DNA of 5,410 nucleotides from Nitrosomonas sp. GTDB lineage: Bacteria > Pseudomonadota > Gammaproteobacteria > Burkholderiales > Nitrosomonadaceae. The notes under the pieces were generated by a model. The model worked only from the letters and a program-made list of their open reading frames with translations. It ran no database searches and was not told the DNA's origin. Below, piece after piece: positions 1 to 5,410 of this stretch. Each line of letters opens with the position of its first letter. Within the stretch, counting starts at the first letter, position 1. The position numbers were made by a program, and so were the translations under genes. The DNA lies in the NCBI GenBank assembly GCA_021774205.1, contig JAJFJI010000290.1, positions 1 to 5,410 on the forward strand, written 5' to 3'.

Positions 1-272
1 ATATTAGCTGCAATAATTTTTTCCCGGAATGCATCGCTTCGATACAATAATGTTGTACGCGGTTGGATTTTTTCAATAACGCCTTGTCCCGGTGTGGTCA
101 GTAGTATTTCAACTTGATCACCACAGGCAACACCACTTTTCTTTCCGCGTGTGACACAATTCAATATTATTTTATCTCTTGTTTCTACGCGATAATTTCT
201 ACCAAATACTGCAGTGACTAACCCGTCTATGCGAGCGCTTTTCTTCTTTGAAGAATGACGGGAGTTACTCAA
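1..272 (-). CDS. rsgA: Ribosome small subunit-dependent GTPase RsgA (YjeQ/EngC family), N-terminal part, truncated by window edge
   Basis: About 90 codons are visible; the 3' part lies beyond base 1. The translation contains IDGLVTAVFGRNYRVET, then CVTRGKKSGVACGDQVEI and TTPGQGVIEKIQPRTTLLYR. This is the typical RsgA N-terminal OB-fold, which contacts 16S rRNA; the circularly permuted GTPase domain and zinc-binding C-terminus would follow outside the window. RsgA hydrolyses GTP while checking late 30S subunit maturation in the cytoplasm. No ATG or GTG is available in frame. A TGA stop sits two codons upstream of TTG at 272-270, so that TTG is the only sensible start before the conserved fold. 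It overlaps the dehydratase stop as TTGA, which suggests translational coupling. No clear Shine-Dalgarno precedes it. The N-terminus is a short basic, Ser-rich tail (residues 2-14). Family identity is fairly certain from the OB-fold; the start is inferred. Confidence 0.88.
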   Translation of the reverse strand, partial: MSNSRHSSKKKSARIDGLVTAVFGRNYRVETRDKIILNCVTRGKKSGVACGDQVEILLTTPGQGVIEKIQPRTTLLYRSDAFREKIIAAN

Positions 273-610
273 ATTTCAAACAACTTGTCTATTTTTGCGG
301 CACAGATAAAATCATTTTCAGACAAGCCATTGATGGCATGTGTTGTGTACTCTACGCGGCAATTATTATAGCCAACGGTTATATCTGGGTGATGATCTTC
401 CCGGTGAGAAACCCATGCTATTGCATTAACAAAAGCCATCGTTTGATAATAATTTTTAAACTTATACGTTTTCTCGATTAAATGATTATTTGACCGCCAA
501 CCTGTCAGTTGCGACAACAAGGCAGTGATTTCATCAGTAGTAAGTGGTGCTACATCACCTTCACAGGATTTACATTGTTTGGATGTTAAATCATAGTTTT
601 CTGGTTTCAT
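269..610 (-). CDS. phhB: Pterin-4a-carbinolamine dehydratase (PCD/DCoH family)
   Basis: 113 residues, the usual length for bacterial PCD. The enzyme dehydrates 4a-hydroxytetrahydrobiopterin to quinonoid dihydropterin, recycling the cofactor used by aromatic amino-acid hydroxylases. The family signature is complete: LTGWRS near residues 35-40, then SHREDHHPDITVGYN (68-82) and RVEYTTHAINGLSENDF (85-101). The three expected active-site histidines are H73, H74 and H91. The N-terminus carries a C13-x-x-C16-E motif, which resembles the Cys-containing N-terminus of other bacterial PCDs. The ATG (610-608) overlaps the protease stop as ATGA; a weak GGTG lies 5 bases upstream, so initiation probably depends on coupling. 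No phenylalanine hydroxylase gene (phhA) is in the window, so the true hydroxylase partner is unknown. The symbol phhB is by family; the gene is often annotated only as PCD. Confidence 0.93.
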   Translation of the reverse strand: MKPENYDLTSKQCKSCEGDVAPLTTDEITALLSQLTGWRSNNHLIEKTYKFKNYYQTMAFVNAIAWVSHREDHHPDITVGYNNCRVEYTTHAINGLSENDFICAAKIDKLFEI

Positions 611-1863
611 GAATGCACCAAATTTTGTAACTTTGCGATTCTGATCGCAGCAGGTGGATGAGAATCATAAAACGCCGAATGCAATGGGTCTGGTGTCAGT
701 GTTGCGGCGTTGTCCCGGTAGAGCTTAACTAATGCTCGGGTTAGATCATTGGCGGATGCATTATGCGCCGCATATTCATCCGCTTCAAATTCATGTTTGC
801 GCGAATACAGGCTTGATAATGGTTGTAACAAGAAGGTAAATACCGGCATCACCAGAAAAAATAGTAACAATGCCTTGGCTGTTGATGGAATGGAAGCAAC
901 AGATACCCCTAAGCCTTCGTAAAACCAGCTTTGCTGCATAAGGTAACCCAACATCCATAGAAATAACAAGCTCATGACAAATGACCATAAAATGCGTTTA
1001 GCAACATGACGGTGCTTAAAATGACCGAGTTCGTGTGCAAGTACTGCTTCAATTTCAGCGGTATTGAGTCGAGATAGAAGTGTGTCAAAAAATACGATAC
1101 GCTTGGTTTTTCCAAATCCAGTGAAGTAAGCGTTGCCATGACTGCTGCGTCGTGAACCATCCATGACAAACAAGCCATTGGATTTGAAGCCGCATTTCTT
1201 TAGTAGTAGTTCAATCCGTGCTTTGAGTGATGTATCTTCTAAAGGAGTAAACTTGTTGAATATCGGTGCGATCCAGGTAGGGTAGATAGCTAGTACCAAT
1301 AGATTGAATGTTATCCATGCAAACCAGGCATAAAGCCACCAGTTGGAGCCCATTTTTTCCATCAACCAAAGGATACTGAATAACAAAGGTATTCCAAGGA
1401 GTAGACTTAATAATGCTTGTTTAACAAGATCAGAAATGAACATACTCCGCGTCATTTTATTAAAGCCAAATTGCTGTTCAACGACAAAAGTACGATAGTA
1501 ACTCAGTGGAATATCTACAATACTCATGAGAAATATTGTACTGATAATCAATGCAATGCCGTGTATGAGCGGATCACCTATCCATGCTGACCAGAAACTT
1601 GACAAGACATTTAAGCCGCCACCTAGCGTGAATATTAGTAGAATAATAAAATGCAGAAAAATACTAGGATAGGTCAAATATGTTTTAGCACATGTATAAT
1701 CTGCTGCTTTTTGATGGGCGGCCAAGTCTATCTGATCTGCAAAATCTTTTGGCACAGCGTTCCGGTGGGAACGAACAAAGCGGCTATGCCGCGATGCTAG
1801 CCAAAATTGGGTAAATGTCGAAAAAAGAAGTGCAATAAGAAATACAAGGGTAAATGTATGCAT
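607..1863 (-). CDS. Integral-membrane M48 zinc metalloprotease (Ste24/CAAX-protease-like)
   Basis: 418 residues, close to the usual size of bacterial Ste24-type M48 proteins. The zinc motif HELGH is at 277-281 (H277 and H281 ligands, E278 catalytic). The third ligand is E358 in SRKHEFEADEYA, with the conserved D362 four residues on. The family block HGNAYFTGFGKTKRIVFFD (242-260) precedes the HExxH. Hydrophobic segments fall near 4-22, 66-84, 101-120, 147-168, 175-195, 291-309 and 329-348, about seven in all, as in Ste24. The N-terminal half matches the membrane domain called Peptidase_M48_N. Family members cleave membrane or prenylated proteins in eukaryotes; in bacteria the substrates are mostly unknown and a quality-control role like that of HtpX or BepA is only an inference. 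First gene of the leftward train, overlapping the dehydratase by 4 bases. No good Shine-Dalgarno is seen before the ATG. Confidence 0.93.
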   Translation of the reverse strand: MHTFTLVFLIALLFSTFTQFWLASRHSRFVRSHRNAVPKDFADQIDLAAHQKAADYTCAKTYLTYPSIFLHFIILLIFTLGGGLNVLSSFWSAWIGDPLIHGIALIISTIFLMSIVDIPLSYYRTFVVEQQFGFNKMTRSMFISDLVKQALLSLLLGIPLLFSILWLMEKMGSNWWLYAWFAWITFNLLVLAIYPTWIAPIFNKFTPLEDTSLKARIELLLKKCGFKSNGLFVMDGSRRSSHGNAYFTGFGKTKRIVFFDTLLSRLNTAEIEAVLAHELGHFKHRHVAKRILWSFVMSLLFLWMLGYLMQQSWFYEGLGVSVASIPSTAKALLLFFLVMPVFTFLLQPLSSLYSRKHEFEADEYAAHNASANDLTRALVKLYRDNAATLTPDPLHSAFYDSHPPAAIRIAKLQNLVHS

Positions 1864-1964
1864 AATTATTAAGGTGTACTAAACGTGTAAATATAAAATA
1901 GACATCAATGTTATCTATAATACGACAAAACTACCTATAAATAATTTATTAGATCGGCTTAATT
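1864..1964. promoter_or_regulatory. Divergent intergenic spacer between the M48 protease and orn, expected to hold both promoters
   Basis: This AT-rich 101-base gap separates oppositely oriented genes, so both transcripts should start here. The best visible element is a perfect TATAAT at 1916-1921 on the plus strand, which would put an orn transcript start near 1928. Its -35 region (ATAAAA at 17-base spacing) is poor. A second related hexamer, TATAAA, lies at 1936-1941. A perfect inverted repeat, ATAAAT-A-ATTTAT, occupies 1937-1949. For the leftward genes I see only a weak TTGATG (1908-1903) with a poor -10 beyond it. The location is secure; individual boxes are tentative. Confidence 0.5.
1916..1921 (+). 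promoter_or_regulatory. Candidate -10 box of the orn(-glgP) promoter
   Basis: An exact sigma-70 consensus TATAAT sits 43 bases before the orn ATG. There is no extended TGn and no recognisable -35, and the surroundings are very AT-rich, so a chance match is quite possible. Confidence 0.35.
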
Positions 1965-2510
1965 ATGGCACAAGATAAAAATAACCTCATCTGGATCGAT
2001 ATGGAGATGAGCGGACTTAACCCTGATACAGACTGTATAATCGAAGTTGCATTGGTTGTGACGGATTCGCAATTAAACACCATTGCGGAAGCCCCAGTCC
2101 TGGTTGTATCGCAGCCTGAAGCAGTGCTTGAGGGTATGGATAATTGGAATAAGTCAACGCATACTAAGTCCGGCTTGATCGAAAAGGTTAAAGTGTCACA
2201 CTTGACAGAAGTAGATGTGGAAACACAAATGCTTTCTTTTCTGCAACAGTACGTACCAGCAGGTGTGTCGCCAATGTGTGGGAACTCAATCTGTCAGGAT
2301 CGGCGCTTTTTGGCACGTGCAATGCCGCAATTGGAAGCGTACTTTCATTATCGTAATCTTGATGTTAGTACGTTAAAGGAACTGGTTAAACGTTGGAAAC
2401 CTGAAATCAAGTCTGGTTTGAAGAAACAGGGAAAACATGAAGCGCTGGCTGATATTTACGATTCGATTAATGAATTAAAATATTACCGTGAACATTTCAT
2501 AGTCTCATAA
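1965..2510 (+). CDS. orn: Oligoribonuclease (DEDDh 3'-to-5' exoribonuclease)
   Basis: 181 residues, the same size as E. coli Orn. It degrades 2-5 nt RNAs, chiefly dinucleotides, finishing mRNA turnover and removing pGpG from cyclic-di-GMP breakdown in the cytoplasm. The DEDDh catalytic set is complete and at E. coli numbering: D12 and E14 in IWIDMEMSGL, D112 in CQDRRF, H158 and D163 in KHEALADIYDS. The dinucleotide-binding residues known from E. coli are also present: L18, W61, H66 (in STHTKSGL) and Y129 from the partner subunit. The protein acts as a homodimer in the family. The ATG at 1965 has only a weak purine stretch upstream, but it gives the correct family N-terminus. It is divergent from the rsgA-containing train and is followed 53 bases later by glgP on the same strand, with no clear hairpin terminator between. 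Confidence 0.97.
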   Translation: MAQDKNNLIWIDMEMSGLNPDTDCIIEVALVVTDSQLNTIAEAPVLVVSQPEAVLEGMDNWNKSTHTKSGLIEKVKVSHLTEVDVETQMLSFLQQYVPAGVSPMCGNSICQDRRFLARAMPQLEAYFHYRNLDVSTLKELVKRWKPEIKSGLKKQGKHEALADIYDSINELKYYREHFIVS

Positions 2511-2550
2511 TTTTGTCGAAATGCAGTAAACTTTTTTTGCCCATTATCAT

Positions 2551-2554
2551 GGAG
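2551..2554 (+). promoter_or_regulatory. Shine-Dalgarno of glgP, inside a four-codon mini-ORF
   Basis: GGAG lies 9 bases before the glgP ATG at 2564. The same bases form part of the first two codons of a tiny reading frame, ATG GAG CTT TTT TAA (2549-2563), whose stop directly abuts the glgP start. The Shine-Dalgarno supports the 2564 start; translation of the mini-ORF itself is not shown, since it has no obvious ribosome binding site of its own. Confidence 0.6.
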
Positions 2555-2563
2555 CTTTTTTAA

Positions 2564-5119
2564 ATGCCTTCTGGAACAAAATTTACAATCACGGTAAATC
2601 CAAAGCTGCCTCCTCGCCTTGAACGTTTAGAGGAACTGGCCAATAATCTTTTGTATAGCTGGGATCGTGCAACACGGACACTTTTTTCCCGACTTGATCC
2701 GAAATTATGGCAAGCAGTGGAACATAATCCCAAAGCGTTTCTTAACCGTGTGGATGAATCCATTCTTCTAAAAGCATCGGAAGATCAGTCATTTCTCGCT
2801 AATTATAATAGTATCCTTTCCGCCTATGATTCATATCATTATGAATTATCTCGGCGAGAAGATAGCTATGATTTACAGTCACGGGACCAAATTGCCTATT
2901 TTTGTTTTGAATTTGGCTTTCATGAAAGTTTGCCAATTTATTCCGGTGGCCTGGGAATTCTAGCCGGTGATCACTGTAAAGCAGCTAGTGATCTAAAGTT
3001 GCCATTTGTTGGCGTTGGTCTGCTCTACCGTCAAGGTTATTTCTTTCAAACGATAGACAATCAGGGAAACCAGCAAGTAACCTACACAGACTCTGATTTC
3101 GAAGACTTGCCGGTGACCCCGGTATTACGCGATGACGGCTCAGAAGTACGGATTGATGTGACATTGACGCACCGTAAGATAGTCATGAAAGTTTGGCAAG
3201 TAATTATTGGTCATGTAAAACTTTATTTGCTGGATACGGATTTGCCAGAAAATTCTCAACAAGATCGCCAAATCGCCCATCAGCTCTATGGTGGTGATAA
3301 AACCATGCGTATTGAACAGGAAATCATTCTAGGTATTGGTGGCGTGCGTGCCTTACATGCAATCGGCGTTAAGCCAACCGTGTGGCACATCAATGAAGGA
3401 CATGCCGCGTTTATGATACTGGAGCGTATCCGTAATCTGGTGCAACAGGGCCAGCATTTTGCTAGTGCGTTGGAAGCGGTGGCAGTTAATACGGTTTTTA
3501 CGACCCATACCGCTGTACCGGCAGGGCATGATCAATTCAATGAAACCATGATGAAGACTTATTTTGAGCCCTTCATTCACGATCTAAAAATTACCCATGA
3601 AGAATTTTTGGCATTGGGAGAATCACCCGGAAATCCAGATTTTAATATGACAGCACTGGCGATTCATGGTTCGCGACTGCATAATGGCGTGAGTAAAATA
3701 CATGGTGATGTGTCGGCAAGCATCTGCCAGGGCCTGTGGCCTCAGATTGAAGCTGAAGAAAATCCAATAACGTATATTACTAACGGGGTACATGTGCCAA
3801 GTTTTCTGGCGCAGGAGTGGTCTCACCTATTTGACCGTTATCTGGGTCACGAGTGGCGTGATAAGTTTTGTGACATCGAATATTGGTCGCGCATTCATGA
3901 AATACCAGATCATTTATTCTGGAGTGTGCGACAGACCCTGAAATCCCATATGCTTTATGGGATACGCGAACGTCTTACCGAACAAAATTTTCGCAACCAT
4001 GGTTCCGGTGCACACCTTGACCGGTTGCTCAAGTTTACCGATCCGATAAATCCAAATATTTTGGTGCTTGGTTTTGCGCGCCGTTTTGCTACTTACAAAC
4101 GTGCAGCACTATTATTTGAAAATCTGGATTGGCTTCGAGAAATTATCCTCGATCAGGAACATCCAGTCCTGCTGATTTTTGCCGGCAAGGCGCACCCTGC
4201 AGATATACCAGGCCAAGATTTAATCAGGCGCATCAGTGAAATTTCACATTTGCCGGAGTTTGTTGGACGGTTGTTATTGGTTGAGGGCTATGATCTACGT
4301 TTGGCCAGGCGACTGGTTGCCGGTGTCGATGTTTGGCTCAACAGTCCTGTTTTTCCTCTGGAGGCAAGTGGCACGTCCGGTATGAAAGCAGGTATCAATG
4401 GCGCGCTCAATCTCAGTATTCTCGATGGTTGGTGGGGAGAAGGTTATGATGGTAAAAATGGATGGGCGATTAAATCCGGACTGGCAAATATGGATGCGGA
4501 ACGACGCGATAAGGAAGAGAGCCAAGCGTTTTATGAGATTTTGCAGGACCAGGTCGTTCCACTCTATTTCAATCGTAGCAATCTTGGATTTTCGCCTGAA
4601 TGGGTAAAAATGGCGAAGCATTCGATGGCGTCTTTGTTACCACGCTATAGTGCTAGCCGTATGGTGCATGAATATGTGAAAAAATTCTATCAACCAGCTA
4701 GCAAAAATCATGTAATTTATACAAAAAATAATTTTGAGAATGCTAACAAAATTTCCGATTGGAAAGCTAGGGTGAGAAAAGTATGGCATGGCGTTACGTT
4801 GCGCCGGCTTGATACACCTGGAAAAAATGCGGCGTTCGGCGATATGTTGCATTTTAAAGTTGCGGCACAACTGAATGGCTTAAAACCAGATGATGTAATT
4901 GTTGAACTAATGTTATGCCGTCAATATAAAAGAGTAAAGCTTGATAAATTTAATCATTTTAAGTTTAACAACACCGGTATCGAAGAATCAGGTGAATACC
5001 AGTTCGAATTAAAGCTTACGCCAGAATTATGTGGCCGACAAATTTATTATGTTCGTGTTTATCCTCATCATCAATTACTGACCCATCCATTGGAAATGGG
5101 GATGATGGTAAGGCTATGA
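2564..5119 (+). CDS. glgP: Alpha-glucan (glycogen/maltodextrin) phosphorylase, GT35, DUF3417-containing type
   Basis: 851 residues, the usual length for this GT35 subgroup. It phosphorolyses alpha-1,4-glucan with Pi to give glucose-1-phosphate in the cytoplasm, using pyridoxal phosphate. The N-terminal DUF3417 region (about 15-105) contains RLEELANNLLYSW. Next come AYFCFEFGFHESLPIYSGGLG (111-131, the glycine-rich loop), WHINEGHAAF (274-283), FTTHTAVPAGHDQF (312-325), YITNGVHVPSF (404-414) and RRFATYKR (506-513). The last aligns with the phosphate-binding Arg/Lys motif of muscle phosphorylase, giving R507 and K512. The PLP lysine is K608 in EASGTSGMKAGINGALN. A C-terminal extension (about 715-851) is beta-rich in appearance and typical of the subgroup. 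No allosteric N-terminal phosphorylation segment is present. The gene probably shares the orn transcript. No other glycogen gene is in the window, so the natural glucan (glycogen, maltodextrin or another glucan) is inferred from family only. Confidence 0.95.
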   Translation: MPSGTKFTITVNPKLPPRLERLEELANNLLYSWDRATRTLFSRLDPKLWQAVEHNPKAFLNRVDESILLKASEDQSFLANYNSILSAYDSYHYELSRREDSYDLQSRDQIAYFCFEFGFHESLPIYSGGLGILAGDHCKAASDLKLPFVGVGLLYRQGYFFQTIDNQGNQQVTYTDSDFEDLPVTPVLRDDGSEVRIDVTLTHRKIVMKVWQVIIGHVKLYLLDTDLPENSQQDRQIAHQLYGGDKTMRIEQEIILGIGGVRALHAIGVKPTVWHINEGHAAFMILERIRNLVQQGQHFASALEAVAVNTVFTTHTAVPAGHDQFNETMMKTYFEPFIHDLKITHEEFLALGESPGNPDFNMTALAIHGSRLHNGVSKIHGDVSASICQGLWPQIEAEENPITYITNGVHVPSFLAQEWSHLFDRYLGHEWRDKFCDIEYWSRIHEIPDHLFWSVRQTLKSHMLYGIRERLTEQNFRNHGSGAHLDRLLKFTDPINPNILVLGFARRFATYKRAALLFENLDWLREIILDQEHPVLLIFAGKAHPADIPGQDLIRRISEISHLPEFVGRLLLVEGYDLRLARRLVAGVDVWLNSPVFPLEASGTSGMKAGINGALNLSILDGWWGEGYDGKNGWAIKSGLANMDAERRDKEESQAFYEILQDQVVPLYFNRSNLGFSPEWVKMAKHSMASLLPRYSASRMVHEYVKKFYQPASKNHVIYTKNNFENANKISDWKARVRKVWHGVTLRRLDTPGKNAAFGDMLHFKVAAQLNGLKPDDVIVELMLCRQYKRVKLDKFNHFKFNNTGIEESGEYQFELKLTPELCGRQIYYVRVYPHHQLLTHPLEMGMMVRL

Positions 5120-5233
5120 GCCAGTGAGAACTAAATTTACTGATATCAAAAATACTGATGTAATTTGCGACAAGAACCATTTTATAGTTGAAGCGTCGAA
5201 TATATTTCAAGTAACGAGTCAGGAGAGATTATT
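5120..5233 (+). promoter_or_regulatory. Spacer between glgP and the His-rich protein gene; possible promoter, no clear terminator
   Basis: These 114 bases are AT-rich and non-coding as far as I can see. No GC-rich hairpin followed by T residues is present after glgP. The sequence TACTGAT occurs twice (5138-5144 and 5153-5159), 15 bases apart, and TGATATCA at 5141-5148 is a perfect 8-base palindrome. TTGCGA (5165-5170), TATAGT (5183-5188) and TATATT (5201-5206) are promoter-like hexamers but none is paired at a normal 16-18 base spacing. A promoter here is plausible, not demonstrated. Confidence 0.3.
5221..5225 (+). promoter_or_regulatory. Shine-Dalgarno of the His-rich exported protein gene
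   Basis: AGGAG, within AGGAGAG, lies 8 bases before the ATG at 5234. It is the strongest ribosome binding site in the window and fixes the start of the small gene that follows. Confidence 0.75.
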
Positions 5234-5410
5234 ATGTCAAATAAAAGAAAAATGATTGCAACGATTACCATTTTATTATTTACAGCCACATTTGGCGCAA
5301 CTACCACAATCGCAGCGGATGATACGCATGCTGAACATCAACATGGCGATGATGGTGATGGTGGCAAGCATCATATGTCGCATGGTAAATGCAATATGAT
5401 GTCCAAAGTA
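5234..5410 (+). CDS. Small exported His-rich protein of unknown function, N-terminal part, truncated by window edge
   Basis: Exactly 59 codons are visible, open to the right edge. The start is ATG at 5234 behind a strong Shine-Dalgarno. Residues 1-6 are basic (MSNKRK), 7-27 are hydrophobic, and a signal-peptidase I site is likely after A27 or A28 (TTIAA then DD), so export to the periplasm is inferred. The mature segment is rich in His and Asp/Gly: histidines at 32, 35, 37, 46, 47 and 50, acidic residues at 29, 30, 34, 39, 40 and 42, then MSHGKCNMM with C53. Such a composition suits binding of transition metals (Cu, Ni or Zn), but no named family is recognised from this fragment. A His-rich leader of a larger domain, for example an EF-hand or a metal-resistance protein, is possible. 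There is no sigma-54 or metal-regulator site that I can recognise upstream. Confidence 0.75.
   Translation, partial: MSNKRKMIATITILLFTATFGATTTIAADDTHAEHQHGDDGDGGKHHMSHGKCNMMSKV

Noticed and set aside
248..481. Plus-strand 77-codon open frame opposite phhB
   Set aside because: It lies antisense to a well-supported dehydratase gene, has no recognisable motif and no Shine-Dalgarno; it is a shadow of the real frame.
791..1178. Two minus-strand open frames (65 and 68 codons) inside the M48 protease gene
   Set aside because: They are in another frame of the same strand as a protease with a complete HELGH and EFEAD set, and show no family features of their own.
2531..2540. T-run after orn as a rho-independent terminator
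   Set aside because: Seven T residues are present but no GC-rich stem precedes them.
2560..2763. Minus-strand 67-codon open frame over the glgP start
   Set aside because: It is antisense to the conserved DUF3417 region of glgP and its composition looks like translated complement.
4295..4621. Minus-strand 108-codon open frame inside glgP
   Set aside because: It is the longest antisense frame but covers the PLP-lysine region of glgP, where strong sense-strand conservation explains the absence of stops; no motif is seen.
5138..5159. TACTGAT direct repeat and TGATATCA palindrome after glgP as a regulator site
   Set aside because: The two copies are short, AT-rich and not paired with a recognisable promoter; too likely by chance to call an operator.
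5016..5210. Minus-strand 64-codon open frame across the glgP end and the following spacer
   Set aside because: Most of it is antisense to the glgP C-terminus and there is no ribosome binding site or recognisable motif. An antisense transcript cannot be excluded from sequence alone.

Overview
The window looks like core chromosome of a betaproteobacterium. Moderate GC, the protein flavour and the gene set are compatible with the Nitrosomonadaceae (Nitrosomonas-like ammonia oxidisers). That placement is an impression from sequence character, not from a search. I see no mobile element, CRISPR array, tRNA, rRNA or phage gene.

Layout: two gene trains diverge from a 101-base AT-rich spacer (1864-1964). 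Leftward (minus strand) run an integral-membrane M48 zinc protease of the Ste24/CAAX type (607-1863), a pterin-4a-carbinolamine dehydratase (269-610) and the 5' part of rsgA (1-272, cut by the window edge). These three are packed with 4-base overlaps: ATGA between the protease and the dehydratase, TTGA between the dehydratase and rsgA. Rightward (plus strand) run orn, oligoribonuclease (1965-2510), and a GT35 alpha-glucan phosphorylase of the DUF3417-containing type (2564-5119). After a 114-base spacer, the first 59 codons of a small exported His-rich protein begin at 5234 and continue past the right edge.

Functionally this is mostly housekeeping. Orn clears 2-5 nt RNA fragments and the linear dinucleotides from cyclic-di-GMP breakdown. 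RsgA is a GTPase for late 30S subunit assembly. The M48 protease works in the inner membrane. The dehydratase recycles the tetrahydropterin cofactor. GlgP releases glucose-1-phosphate from storage glucan. The divergent orn/rsgA neighbourhood resembles E. coli, where the two genes are directly divergent; here a protease and a dehydratase gene lie between them.

No clearly new system is visible. The points most worth a second look are the His-rich exported protein at the right edge, the TTG start of rsgA inside the preceding stop codon, a four-codon mini-ORF that abuts glgP and contains its Shine-Dalgarno, and the structure of the divergent spacer.
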